This document shows positions 1-5,092 of a stretch of DNA of 5,092 nucleotides, in pieces. Position 1 is the stretch's first letter. Every line of letters starts with the position of its first letter. The notes below the pieces were generated by a model. It did not search any database, was not told the origin of the DNA, and saw only the letters and a list, made by a program, of their open reading frames with translations. Position numbers and translations under genes: made by a program. The stretch spans positions 1-5,092 of the forward strand of contig DNRP01000164.1 in assembly GCA_003499955.1 (NCBI GenBank). The letters are read 5' to 3'. This DNA comes from Cyanobacteria bacterium UBA9971 (GTDB lineage Bacteria; Cyanobacteriota; Vampirovibrionia; Gastranaerophilales; UBA9971).

Positions 1-264
1 GAAAGAGGAATTCATTCCGGCAGGCTTTTCGAGGAATTGGGTGCTAAAAATTGGCAGGAAGGCGGAGCAAAAATTTCCGAAAAACATGCCAATTTTCTTA
101 TAAATACAGGGGGGGCAACCTCTACAGATGTTTCAAGGCTTATGCATAGAATGCATTCAGGAGTGAAAGAAAAATTCGGTTATGACCTTATTGCAGAAAT
201 CAGATATATCGGTACACCGACACAGGAAGAGGCAGAAATATGGAGTACATTCACAGTTCATTAA
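1..264 (+). CDS. murB: UDP-N-acetylenolpyruvoylglucosamine reductase (MurB), C-terminal fragment
   Basis: MurB is the cytoplasmic FAD enzyme that uses NADPH to reduce UDP-GlcNAc-enolpyruvate to UDP-MurNAc, the second committed step of peptidoglycan precursor synthesis. Only the last 87 residues are present; the reading frame is open from base 1, so the gene starts outside the window. The fragment carries the C-terminal MurB signature: SGRLFEELG (fragment residues 6–14), GGAKISEKHANFLINTGGAT (21–40) and AEIRYIG (65–71). The Glu at residue 66 aligns with the conserved glutamate taken as the proton donor in this family. The short tail after RYIG ends at TAA (262–264). An apparent TTG start at 37 is internal to the gene and not a real start. 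The end overlaps the start of ddl by 25 bases, which suggests one transcript and coupled translation. Identification is firm; the missing N-terminal FAD-binding part cannot be judged. Confidence 0.95.
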   Translation, partial: ERGIHSGRLFEELGAKNWQEGGAKISEKHANFLINTGGATSTDVSRLMHRMHSGVKEKFGYDLIAEIRYIGTPTQEEAEIWSTFTVH

Positions 265-1187
265 GGAAAGATAGTAAAATTGGCGTTCTTTGCGGTGGAA
301 TGTCCAACGAAAGAGAAGTTTCGCTAAGATCAGGCAAAAACTGTTTTGAAGCATTAAAAAGATTAGGCTATCAAAACACTGAAATAATAGATGTTGATAG
401 AAATATTGCCAAAACGCTGATTGAAAAAAATATAGAAGTTGCTTATATAGCTCTTCATGGCAAATATGGCGAAGACGGATGTATTCAGGGCTTGCTTGAA
501 GTCATCGGAATTCCTTATACAGGCAGTGGAGTTAAAGCAAGTTCAATAGCAATGGACAAGGATTTCACAAAAAGAATCTTGCAAACTCAAAACTTGCCCA
601 TAATTCCTTCAATCGTCGTTAATTCTTTCGAGGAATTAAAAGGAAAAGAAATTAATTTGAATTATCCTCTTATGATAAAACCTGTCAGCGAAGGCTCAAG
701 CATTGGGATGCAAAAGGTAAATACTCCAGACGAACTCGAATCAGCTGTGAGAGAAGCCGAAAAATATAATATGGGTGTAATGCTTGAAGAATATCTTGAC
801 GGAAAATCTATTACTGTTGGAGTCCTTGATACTAAAGAAAAAACTATTGCAACACCAATACTTGAATTTAGAACAAAAACAGAATGGTATGATTTTGAGG
901 CAAAATATACAGAAGGAATGACTGAATTTATTCTTCCCGCCGAAATTGATGAAGACTTAACAAAAGAAATTCAAAATTTATCAATAAAATCCCATAAAGC
1001 AATTGAGGCAAAAGGAATGAGCAGAGTTGATTTTATAGTTACAAAAGAAAAAAAGCCTTTTATTTTAGAAATCAACACTATTCCGGGAATGACTGATTTA
1101 AGTGATCTTCCTGCTCAGTCAAAAGCAATGGGAATTAGTTATGATAAGCTTGTAGAAATTATTCTTAACAGCGCTTTAATAATTTAA
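240..1187 (+). CDS. ddl: D-alanine--D-alanine ligase
   Basis: This ATP-grasp enzyme joins two D-alanines in the cytoplasm to give the dipeptide that MurF adds to the peptidoglycan precursor. The 315-residue length is normal. Visible family residues are the N-terminal GGMSNEREVSLRSG with Glu26 (equivalent of E. coli DdlB Glu15), ALHGKYGEDG (71–80), MDKDFTK (105–111), the ATP-binding Lys147 and glycine loop EGSSIGM (151–157), YDFEAKYT (217–224), SRVDF with Arg262 and Asp264, and EINTIPGMT (277–285) with Glu277 and Asn279 as metal ligands. Tyr223 sits where D-Ala-D-Lac ligases have Phe, so ordinary D-Ala-D-Ala specificity is inferred. The ATG at 240 is favoured because AGGAAGAGG lies 7 bases before it, inside murB, and the next Met (21) would cut into the N-terminal substrate loop. 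It overlaps murB by 25 bases. It is not followed by ftsQ or ftsA, unlike many dcw clusters. No strong terminator was seen after it. Confidence 0.96.
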   Translation: MEYIHSSLRKDSKIGVLCGGMSNEREVSLRSGKNCFEALKRLGYQNTEIIDVDRNIAKTLIEKNIEVAYIALHGKYGEDGCIQGLLEVIGIPYTGSGVKASSIAMDKDFTKRILQTQNLPIIPSIVVNSFEELKGKEINLNYPLMIKPVSEGSSIGMQKVNTPDELESAVREAEKYNMGVMLEEYLDGKSITVGVLDTKEKTIATPILEFRTKTEWYDFEAKYTEGMTEFILPAEIDEDLTKEIQNLSIKSHKAIEAKGMSRVDFIVTKEKKPFILEINTIPGMTDLSDLPAQSKAMGISYDKLVEIILNSALII

Positions 1188-1253
1188 TATATTTAGTATT
1201 GTAACGATATATACAATATAGCTCAGAAAAATAGCAATTTTATAACTCTCTTG

Positions 1254-1274
1254 TTGTTTATATTAATATAACAA
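1254..1274. promoter_or_regulatory. Imperfect palindrome upstream of the repeat-protein gene (possible operator)
   Basis: TTGTT, one extra T, ATATT is mirrored by AATAT and AACAA, giving a 21-base near-palindrome centred at 1264/1265 with a single-base bulge. It overlaps the candidate -35 box and spacer of the promoter proposed for the gene starting at 1319. A dimeric regulator could bind here. AT-rich spacers form such symmetry by chance, so the role is inference only. Confidence 0.3.
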
Positions 1275-1283
1275 TCGAATAAT
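1254..1283 (+). promoter_or_regulatory. Candidate promoter of the repeat-protein gene
   Basis: TTGTTT (1254–1259) and AATAAT (1278–1283), 18 bases apart, resemble sigma-70 -35 and -10 boxes; the -10 matches five of six positions and the -35 only three. Transcription would begin near 1290, about 29 bases before the ATG. The region is so AT-rich that other boxes are possible. A separate promoter is plausible, since 131 bases separate ddl from this gene. Confidence 0.35.
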
Positions 1284-1318
1284 TTATGTATCCTTACACA
1301 ACGGGAGAATTGCTCTAA

Positions 1319-2188
1319 ATGGCTGACGTAACCACAGTTAATCCTTTGGCATGGAACTTTAATGCTTTCGAATACTTAACTCCGACTGAGTTAAGAAGCG
1401 GAAACACAATGCCTTACAGCTTTAGTCCAAGCGTATTCAGTGCATCTTCAAATGCAGGTCTGACGAATACCGGCACTCAACTCGGCACTAATCCATTCGG
1501 GAATTACTCAAGTCTTGGAATGAATGGTCTTTTTGACAATGTTGGTTCACTTTGCACTTTTGCTGATACTTTTACCACCCAGACAGCACCTATGATCGCA
1601 CAAGCACAAGCTTATAATGATCAAATATTTAATCAAAATCTTTATCAAGCTCAACAAACATCTGCTCTTCGCGATCAATTAAAAGCATTAGGAATAAATC
1701 CTGATTCTGTATTGAACCAAAATCAATTAAACGGAACCGGTCAAACCAACCAACTCGGTTCTCTTTTGGGACTTCTCGGTTCAGGTGGAACTACCGGTAC
1801 AACTGCAAACACCTCAACTGACCAACTCGGTTCTCTTTTGGGACTTCTTGGTTTAGGCGGAACTACTGCAAATACCGGAAATAGTCAGCTTGATCAACTT
1901 GCTCAAGCTCTAGGACTTGGAGGAACTACTCAAACTGCTACAAACACATCGACTAATCAACTTGGTTCTCTTTTAGGACTTCTCGGACTTGGAGGAACTA
2001 CCGGTACAACTAAAACAGTAGATGACTGGTGGAATCATACAGATCCTTACAGCAGTTCAAGCAGCAGTGATGATGATTCCGATAGTGATGATGCTTTCTG
2101 GGATTATATAGATTCAAAAGTTGCGCAAAGTCAGCAACAAAGCCAGCTACAACAATTATTAAGTCTATTAACCGGAACTAAAGCATAA
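1319..2188 (+). CDS. Unknown low-complexity protein with four Leu/Gly–Thr tandem repeats
   Basis: I do not recognise this 289-residue protein. Residues 1–140 are not repetitive and are rich in Asn, Gln, Thr, Ser and aromatic residues; there is no signal peptide or membrane helix. Around 93–130 a Gln/Ala-rich stretch (AQAQAYNDQIFNQNLYQAQQ) may form a helix or coiled coil. Residues 145–232 hold four tandem units starting at Gln145, 169, 190 and 214 (24, 21, 24 and 19 residues). Each is a hydrophobic half like QLGSLLGLLGLGG followed by a Thr/Asn/Gly half like TTGTTANTSTD. Then come DDWWNHTDPY, a Ser/Asp block (245–258), FWDYIDSK and a Gln/Leu-rich tail. GGGAG (1303–1307) lies 11 bases before the ATG and supports this start. 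Two units share 28 identical bases, so duplication looks recent. One Cys (79) is present. A surface, secreted or self-assembling protein is possible, but function is unknown. It has its own likely promoter and a terminator after it. Confidence 0.85.
   Translation: MADVTTVNPLAWNFNAFEYLTPTELRSGNTMPYSFSPSVFSASSNAGLTNTGTQLGTNPFGNYSSLGMNGLFDNVGSLCTFADTFTTQTAPMIAQAQAYNDQIFNQNLYQAQQTSALRDQLKALGINPDSVLNQNQLNGTGQTNQLGSLLGLLGSGGTTGTTANTSTDQLGSLLGLLGLGGTTANTGNSQLDQLAQALGLGGTTQTATNTSTNQLGSLLGLLGLGGTTGTTKTVDDWWNHTDPYSSSSSSDDDSDSDDAFWDYIDSKVAQSQQQSQLQQLLSLLTGTKA
1751..2014 (+). repeat. Four in-frame tandem repeats inside the unknown gene
   Basis: Units begin at 1751, 1823, 1886 and 1958 and are 72, 63, 72 and 57 bases long, all multiples of three. 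Units 1 and 2 share 28 identical bases at 1749–1776 and 1821–1848. Units 1 and 4 share 18 identical bases (GGAACTACCGGTACAACT) at 1787–1804 and 1994–2011. Unit 3 is the most diverged, with QLDQLAQALGLGG in place of QLGSLLGLLGLGG. The near-identity at synonymous sites points to recent duplication or conversion, so copy number may vary between strains. Confidence 0.85.
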
Positions 2189-2212
2189 TATTTCAATAAA
2201 ATTATTTATACT

Positions 2213-2248
2213 AAAAGACTTTTCTCTTCTATAGAAGAAAAGTCTTTT
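2213..2248. terminator. Bidirectional intrinsic terminator between convergent genes
   Basis: AAAAGACTTTTCT (2213–2225), a two-base bulge, then TCT pairs with AGA and AGAAAAGTCTTTT ending at 2248, with a short loop around 2231–2232. The arms begin with A-runs and end with T-runs on both strands, the usual layout of a shared terminator. It lies 24 bases after the repeat-protein stop at 2188 and 5 bases from the TPR-gene stop at 2254, so it can end both transcripts. A looser T-rich stretch follows on the plus strand. Confidence 0.85.
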
Positions 2249-2253
2249 GGTTG

Positions 2254-3558
2254 TTAGTTTTTATCATGAATACTAATATCTGAATTCATTTCCCAGATTA
2301 TATCCACGTTTCTAAAAAGCACCCATTTATCTGGAGTTTTTTGAGATATATAAATCTGCGCCAATAAATTATGTTTATCTAATACATAATTCACCGGTTC
2401 TGATGAAAAAATATTTATTTGAGAAGTACTTGCATCATCAACTAAAGGGTTTTTATCTGATACAATAGTTTTTATTTCTTCACTAAACGGTTTATTATTT
2501 TCTAAAAAAACAACTTTTATTTTCAGCTGATTTATTTTGTCTTTGCTTATATTGGTCAATTTAAAACTAATTTCCGGTATAAGAATATCTTTGTCTATAT
2601 TTTCATTGCATTTTGCCGATAAATTATTAATAATAATCCGACTATCAGGATTCATAAGAATATTTAATTTAGAATCAAGTTTTTTGGCACGCGTATAATA
2701 AAGTTCCGCAGAGACTTTATCACCTTTTTCTTTTAAAATTTCCGCTTTTTTAATTAAAAGCGCAACATAACTCTGCGGGTTTGCAACAGTCGAATTAAGA
2801 CCAAACGCTATTTTATATTCGTCAATGGCATTATCAATTTTTCCCTGTTTTTCATAAATTTTAGCCAATCTATAATGCGTTTCAGAATTATTCCAAAAAG
2901 CTAAGGACAATTTAAGAATATCAACAGCTTCCCGGGGGTTATTTATTTTTATAAAATCATTTGAAATATCAATATAAACATTTCTTACATCTTTCTTAAG
3001 TTTTACTAAATTTGGACTATCTGACTTTTTATAATATTTATAGGCTATCTTAAACTTTCTGATAGCCTCTGTTTTATCATTTTGTTTTAGCGTATTGCCC
3101 CATTTACAGTAAAAATCTCCTATTAATTGCAAGGCTTTTATATTATTTGTATCTTTTATCTCGTTAATAAAGCCTTCAGCAAGATTATAATTGTTTTCTT
3201 TAACATAAAGCTCAGCCATAGCAATATTAGCTTGATATGCAGATTTATAACCCAATTTAATAGCCTTCATATATTCAACTTTAGCCATATCCAACTCGTT
3301 TGCTTCAAGATAAAGTTCTGCCAATCGAATATGCGCTTCATAATTTTCAGGAAAAACCCTGACAATTTTGTTATAATCTTCAATTGCGTATGCAATTTGA
3401 CCTTTTGCGGCAAAATTATCCGCTTCTTTCATCATGCCTGCAACAGAAGTCGGTTTGTTTTGTTCGTACATTACAAATCCGGCTATATTTAAAATACAAA
3501 ATATTATAATAAAATAAAATTTCTTAGAATTTATAAAATTTTTCAATTCTGCCAACAT
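2254..3558 (-). CDS. Membrane-anchored TPR protein with C-terminal beta-rich domain
   Basis: The protein has 434 residues from the chosen ATG. Residues 1–13 are Lys-rich, 14–30 form one hydrophobic segment (FYFIIIFCILNIAGFVM) with no clear cleavage site, and the rest is soluble. A signal anchor with the bulk outside the cytoplasm is inferred. TPR-like helix pairs cover about 41–298; the clearest are at 43–74, 77–105, 227–256 and 266–297, with the A..Y.....A pattern (for example LAKIYEKQGKIDNAIDEYKIAF). Residues 325–422 alternate hydrophobic and polar residues like a small beta-sandwich, loosely similar to FxLYD/DUF4352-type extracellular domains; that likeness is a guess. TPRs hold protein partners, so a scaffold or envelope-assembly role is possible; the specific function is unknown. 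I chose ATG 3558 because GGTGG lies 5 bases before it. In-frame GTG 3576 and ATG 3570 lack a well-placed ribosome site and would add 6 or 4 residues before the anchor. It appears to be transcribed alone. Confidence 0.85.
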   Translation of the reverse strand: MLAELKNFINSKKFYFIIIFCILNIAGFVMYEQNKPTSVAGMMKEADNFAAKGQIAYAIEDYNKIVRVFPENYEAHIRLAELYLEANELDMAKVEYMKAIKLGYKSAYQANIAMAELYVKENNYNLAEGFINEIKDTNNIKALQLIGDFYCKWGNTLKQNDKTEAIRKFKIAYKYYKKSDSPNLVKLKKDVRNVYIDISNDFIKINNPREAVDILKLSLAFWNNSETHYRLAKIYEKQGKIDNAIDEYKIAFGLNSTVANPQSYVALLIKKAEILKEKGDKVSAELYYTRAKKLDSKLNILMNPDSRIIINNLSAKCNENIDKDILIPEISFKLTNISKDKINQLKIKVVFLENNKPFSEEIKTIVSDKNPLVDDASTSQINIFSSEPVNYVLDKHNLLAQIYISQKTPDKWVLFRNVDIIWEMNSDISIHDKN

Positions 3559-3563
3559 ATTTA

Positions 3564-3574
3564 CCACCATCTCC
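3564..3574 (-). promoter_or_regulatory. Ribosome binding site that decides the TPR-gene start
   Basis: Read on the minus strand, GGAG (3574–3571) and GGTGG (3568–3564) form a purine-rich stretch. GGTGG is 5 bases before ATG 3558 and GGAG is 12. GGAG directly abuts ATG 3570, too close to serve it, which favours 3558 as the start. Confidence 0.5.
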
Positions 3575-3595
3575 ACATAAAATTTTTATAATCCT

Positions 3596-3625
3596 ATCAT
3601 AGAATATACTTTGTATTAACTTCAA
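3596..3625 (-). promoter_or_regulatory. Sigma-70-like promoter of the TPR gene
   Basis: On the minus strand, TTGAAG (3625–3620) is followed after 18 bases by TATGAT (3601–3596). These match four of six and five of six consensus positions. The start of transcription would fall near 3589, about 30 bases before ATG 3558, leaving room for the ribosome site. Confidence 0.6.
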
Positions 3626-3631
3626 TACCCG

Positions 3632-3666
3632 TTAGCTGTGTTTTCTGTTTGAATATACACAGCTAA
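3632..3666. repeat. 10-bp perfect inverted repeat upstream of the TPR promoter
   Basis: TTAGCTGTGT (3632–3641) is exactly mirrored by ACACAGCTAA (3657–3666) around a 15-base loop. It lies just upstream of the TPR promoter and downstream of the REC–STAS gene. No T-run follows on either strand, so it is not a standard intrinsic terminator. It could be a terminator of another kind for the REC–STAS transcript, a regulator site, or part of a repeat element. Confidence 0.5.
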
Positions 3667-3684
3667 TATTATACCAACAATTTA

Positions 3685-3722
3685 TGAGATTGCTTCGTCG
3701 CAAGCTCCTCGCAATGACAATT
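3685..3722. repeat. REP/MITE-like dispersed palindromic repeat
   Basis: The stretch is GC-richer than its surroundings and reads TGAGATTGCTTCGTCG followed by CAAGCTCCTCGCAATGAC. On the other strand it is the GTCATTGCGAGGAGC...GAAGCAATCTCA type that I recall as a scattered intergenic repeat in many bacterial genomes. ATTGC (3689–3693) mirrors GCAAT (3711–3715), with a smaller inner hairpin GCTT...AAGC. ACAATT occurs on both sides (3677–3682 and 3717–3722), which could be a target duplication or chance. Only one copy is in this window, so repeat status rests on memory rather than on the sequence here. Confidence 0.55.
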
Positions 3723-3744
3723 GCAGGTTTTAATAAAATGGCTT

Positions 3745-4659
3745 CTAACTATTTAGCGAGTTTTCTTTTTTATAGTCAAATAAAGCACTATCTTTATCTT
3801 TAAACATAGATATTAAATTATTCAAAAATACATAAGAAAGAGCGTCATTAACCGCGCTGTTAACTCCGCACAACTTAAGAATTCCTTTTCTTTCGGAGCA
3901 GGCTTTATAAGCGTAAACAATAGCATTTAATCCAACTGAATCCAAATTTTTTACTTTTTCAAGATCAAGTATTAAATTTATATAACCGGTATTAATAAGA
4001 ATTTGGATCTCTCTTTTAAGTGTTTCAATTATTTCATTTTTTGATAAATTACTTATTGTTATAGATGCTATTTTGTGTTCAGGATCTTCAATTTTCGTAA
4101 ACACTTCCGCCATTGCGCCGTATTTTTGAACTTCGAGATTTCCGATATGCTGCAATATTTTTTTATGCCAATCGGGCAATTTACTTATAAACTCGTTAGC
4201 TCCCTTTAAAAAGCACTCATTTATAAGTTTTTTATCATCAGAGCCGGAGATAACAACTATTTTTGTTTCATCTTTTTTAGTTTTTTCCGCATTATTGACA
4301 GTATCAATTAAATACAATCCATCCTCCGGATTTGGTAAAAACAAATCAACAATAACATATTGAAAACTTTGTTTTTTATAATAATCTAAAGCCTCTTCTA
4401 CGCTTCTGGCAACGGTTGTAGTATATCCGCAATTTGTTAAAAGCTTGCTTAGTTGATATACAGACAATTCAAGATCGTCAACCAGAAGAATATTAGCATT
4501 ATTTAAAAATTTTGCTTGAGTTTGTATACATCCGGGCGAAATTCTTTTTTCTATTTCTATTAAAATTCCGGTTATTTCTTCTGATGTCGGATTTTCAGGC
4601 GCATTTTGCCCCGCAAGATTATAAAGTTGAGCAATTTGTTCTTTATTCAGGTTTGACAT
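3745..4659 (-). CDS. Receiver domain–STAS domain fusion (response regulator with anti-anti-sigma-like output)
   Basis: This 304-residue soluble protein combines a two-component receiver with a STAS domain. Residues 1–50 form a mostly helical leader of unknown role. The receiver spans about 55–172: ILLVDD with Asp61 and Asp62 for metal binding, VIVDLFLP with the phospho-acceptor Asp105, VVISGS with the switch Ser138, and FISK with conserved Lys160. All key residues are present, so phosphorylation is expected. The STAS domain covers about 190–295, with LDLEKVKNLDSVGL (231–244); Ser241 aligns with the serine that the anti-sigma kinase phosphorylates in SpoIIAA/RsbV-type proteins. There is no DNA-binding or enzymatic domain, so output is probably through binding an RsbW-like kinase or another partner (inference). 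No such partner lies in the window. GGAGTG (4676–4671) precedes ATG 4659 by 11 bases. It is transcribed away from dut and ends at TAG (3745–3747). Confidence 0.88.
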   Translation of the reverse strand: MSNLNKEQIAQLYNLAGQNAPENPTSEEITGILIEIEKRISPGCIQTQAKFLNNANILLVDDLELSVYQLSKLLTNCGYTTTVARSVEEALDYYKKQSFQYVIVDLFLPNPEDGLYLIDTVNNAEKTKKDETKIVVISGSDDKKLINECFLKGANEFISKLPDWHKKILQHIGNLEVQKYGAMAEVFTKIEDPEHKIASITISNLSKNEIIETLKREIQILINTGYINLILDLEKVKNLDSVGLNAIVYAYKACSERKGILKLCGVNSAVNDALSYVFLNNLISMFKDKDSALFDYKKENSLNS

Positions 4660-4686
4660 TATTTTAAAATCACTCCAAAAATTTTT

Positions 4687-4714
4687 TTGCTATATTTATC
4701 TTATATTATAAGAT
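4687..4714 (+). promoter_or_regulatory. Weak candidate promoter of dut
   Basis: TTGCTA (4687–4692) and TAAGAT (4709–4714) are 16 bases apart and each only partly matches sigma-70 consensus boxes. The -10 lies in the right arm of the 4695–4717 palindrome. Nothing better placed was found upstream of dut, but the region is AT-rich and this is a low-confidence call. Confidence 0.25.
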
Positions 4715-4717
4715 AAA
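4695..4717. promoter_or_regulatory. Perfect 11-1-11 palindrome between divergent genes (possible operator)
   Basis: TTTATCTTATA (4695–4705) and TATAAGATAAA (4707–4717) are exact reverse complements around a single T at 4706. The site lies between the divergent REC–STAS and dut genes and covers the -10 box of the former. Position and symmetry suit a dimeric regulator acting on both promoters. All but two bases are A or T, so part of the symmetry may come from base composition, and no regulator is identified. Confidence 0.45.
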
Positions 4718-4735
4718 AAGCTTATTTAGTGTTAA
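4705..4735 (-). promoter_or_regulatory. Candidate promoter of the REC–STAS gene
   Basis: On the minus strand, TTAACA (4735–4730), one mismatch from TTGACA, is followed after 19 bases by a perfect TATAAT (4710–4705). The spacer is longer than the ideal 17. Transcription would start near 4698, giving a leader of about 40 bases. The -10 box lies inside the palindrome at 4695–4717. Confidence 0.5.
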
Positions 4736-4756
4736 ATAAAATTTAAGGATTTAAAA

Positions 4757-5092
4757 ATGGAAAAAATAAAGTTAAAAATTCACCGACTTAAAAATAATAT
4801 CCAAATGCCTTTTTATGCGACAGAAGGAGCAGCAGGCATGGATTTAACAGCGGGCATTACTGCTCCGATAGAATTTAAACCTTTTGAGAGAAAACTTGTT
4901 CCCACCGGAATAATTATAGAACTTCCTTCCGGTTATGAAGCTCAAATAAGACCAAGATCAGGGCTTTCCATAAAATTCGGAATGACTCTTGTAAATTGCG
5001 TCGGAACTATCGATGAAGACTACAGGGGAGAAGTCTGCGTACCTATGATTAATCTTTCAAATGAAATATATATAATTCAGCCGGGCGAAAGA
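4757..5092 (+). CDS. dut: dUTP diphosphatase (dUTPase), N-terminal part
   Basis: dUTPase hydrolyses dUTP to dUMP and pyrophosphate in the cytoplasm, keeping uracil out of DNA and supplying dUMP for thymidylate synthesis. The 112 codons present reach the window edge with no stop; the usual trimeric enzyme has about 140–150 residues, so about 30–40 are missing. Motif I is AAGMDLTA (25–32, Asp29), motif II PRSGLSIKFG (66–75, Ser68), and motif III GTIDEDYRGEV (83–93), where Asp86 aligns with the catalytic Asp90 of E. coli Dut. Motif IV begins at PGER at the very end; glycine-rich motif V lies beyond the window. AAGGA (4745–4749) sits 7 bases before the ATG, and the start MEKIKLKIHRL is typical. 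It diverges from the REC–STAS gene across a 97-base gap. Its identity is secure. Confidence 0.96.
   Translation, partial: MEKIKLKIHRLKNNIQMPFYATEGAAGMDLTAGITAPIEFKPFERKLVPTGIIIELPSGYEAQIRPRSGLSIKFGMTLVNCVGTIDEDYRGEVCVPMINLSNEIYIIQPGER

Noticed and set aside
157..354. 65-codon minus-strand ORF
   Set aside because: It lies antisense across the murB end and ddl start, both of which have clear family motifs; its translation is Cys/Phe-rich with no recognisable domain.
1197..1218. TATTGTA/TACAATA hairpin as a ddl terminator
   Set aside because: The stem is 7 AT-rich base pairs and no T-run follows; too weak to call.
1751..2014. CRISPR-like or intergenic tandem array
   Set aside because: The repeats are in frame, multiples of three, and lie inside an open coding sequence; units have no unique spacers of constant length.
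3127..3492. 121-codon plus-strand ORF
   Set aside because: It is antisense to the TPR gene and its Phe/Ile/Cys-rich translation is typical of the reverse strand of Lys/Glu/Asn-rich coding DNA.
3559..3576. Longer TPR protein from GTG 3576 or ATG 3570
   Set aside because: Neither has a well-spaced ribosome site: GGAG abuts ATG 3570 and lies after GTG 3576. ATG 3558 has GGTGG 5 bases upstream and starts just before the Lys-rich membrane anchor.
3685..3722. Intrinsic terminator for the REC–STAS gene
   Set aside because: The hairpins are imperfect and no T tract follows on the minus strand; a dispersed repeat fits better.
4732..4746. TTAAAT/ATTTAA inverted repeat before dut
   Set aside because: Only six A/T base pairs around three bases; expected by chance in this AT-rich leader.

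Overview
The window is an AT-rich bacterial stretch with five protein-coding genes plus a truncated one at each end: murB (end only), ddl, a repeat-rich unknown gene, a TPR gene, a response regulator–STAS gene and dut (start only). A-rich codon use, AAGGA/GGGAG-type ribosome sites, the adjacent murB–ddl pair and the mix of TPR and partner-switch regulators fit a low-GC, peptidoglycan-making bacterium. A gut non-photosynthetic cyanobacterial relative (Vampirovibrionia/Gastranaerophilales) is my best guess. That assignment is from memory of such genomes, not proven here.

Left part (1–1187, plus strand): the last 87 codons of murB run 25 bases into ddl, so the two look translationally coupled. 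Both act in cytoplasmic peptidoglycan precursor synthesis: MurB completes UDP-MurNAc and Ddl makes the D-Ala-D-Ala dipeptide. A 131-base gap follows, with a palindrome and a possible promoter. Next is a 289-codon gene (1319–2188) for an unrecognised Gly/Thr/Gln/Leu-rich protein with four tandem repeats and a Ser/Asp block.

Middle and right part (2189–4659, minus strand): a bidirectional hairpin terminator separates the repeat gene from a convergent gene for a membrane-anchored TPR protein (2254–3558) that has a good sigma-70-like promoter. Upstream of it, a 168-base gap holds a 10-bp inverted repeat and a GC-richer palindromic element resembling a dispersed REP/MITE-type repeat. Then comes a gene for a receiver domain fused to a STAS domain (3745–4659), which looks like a two-input signalling protein with no DNA-binding output.

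Right end (4660–5092): the REC–STAS gene and dut (dUTPase, cut by the window edge) are divergent. The gap between them contains a perfect 11-1-11 palindrome overlapping a TATAAT box, a possible operator or simply AT-rich promoter DNA. No RNA gene, CRISPR array, transposase or phage gene was seen, and no gene-free stretch exceeds 300 bases. The most promising items for novelty are the repeat protein and the REC–STAS regulator; nothing here proves a new system.
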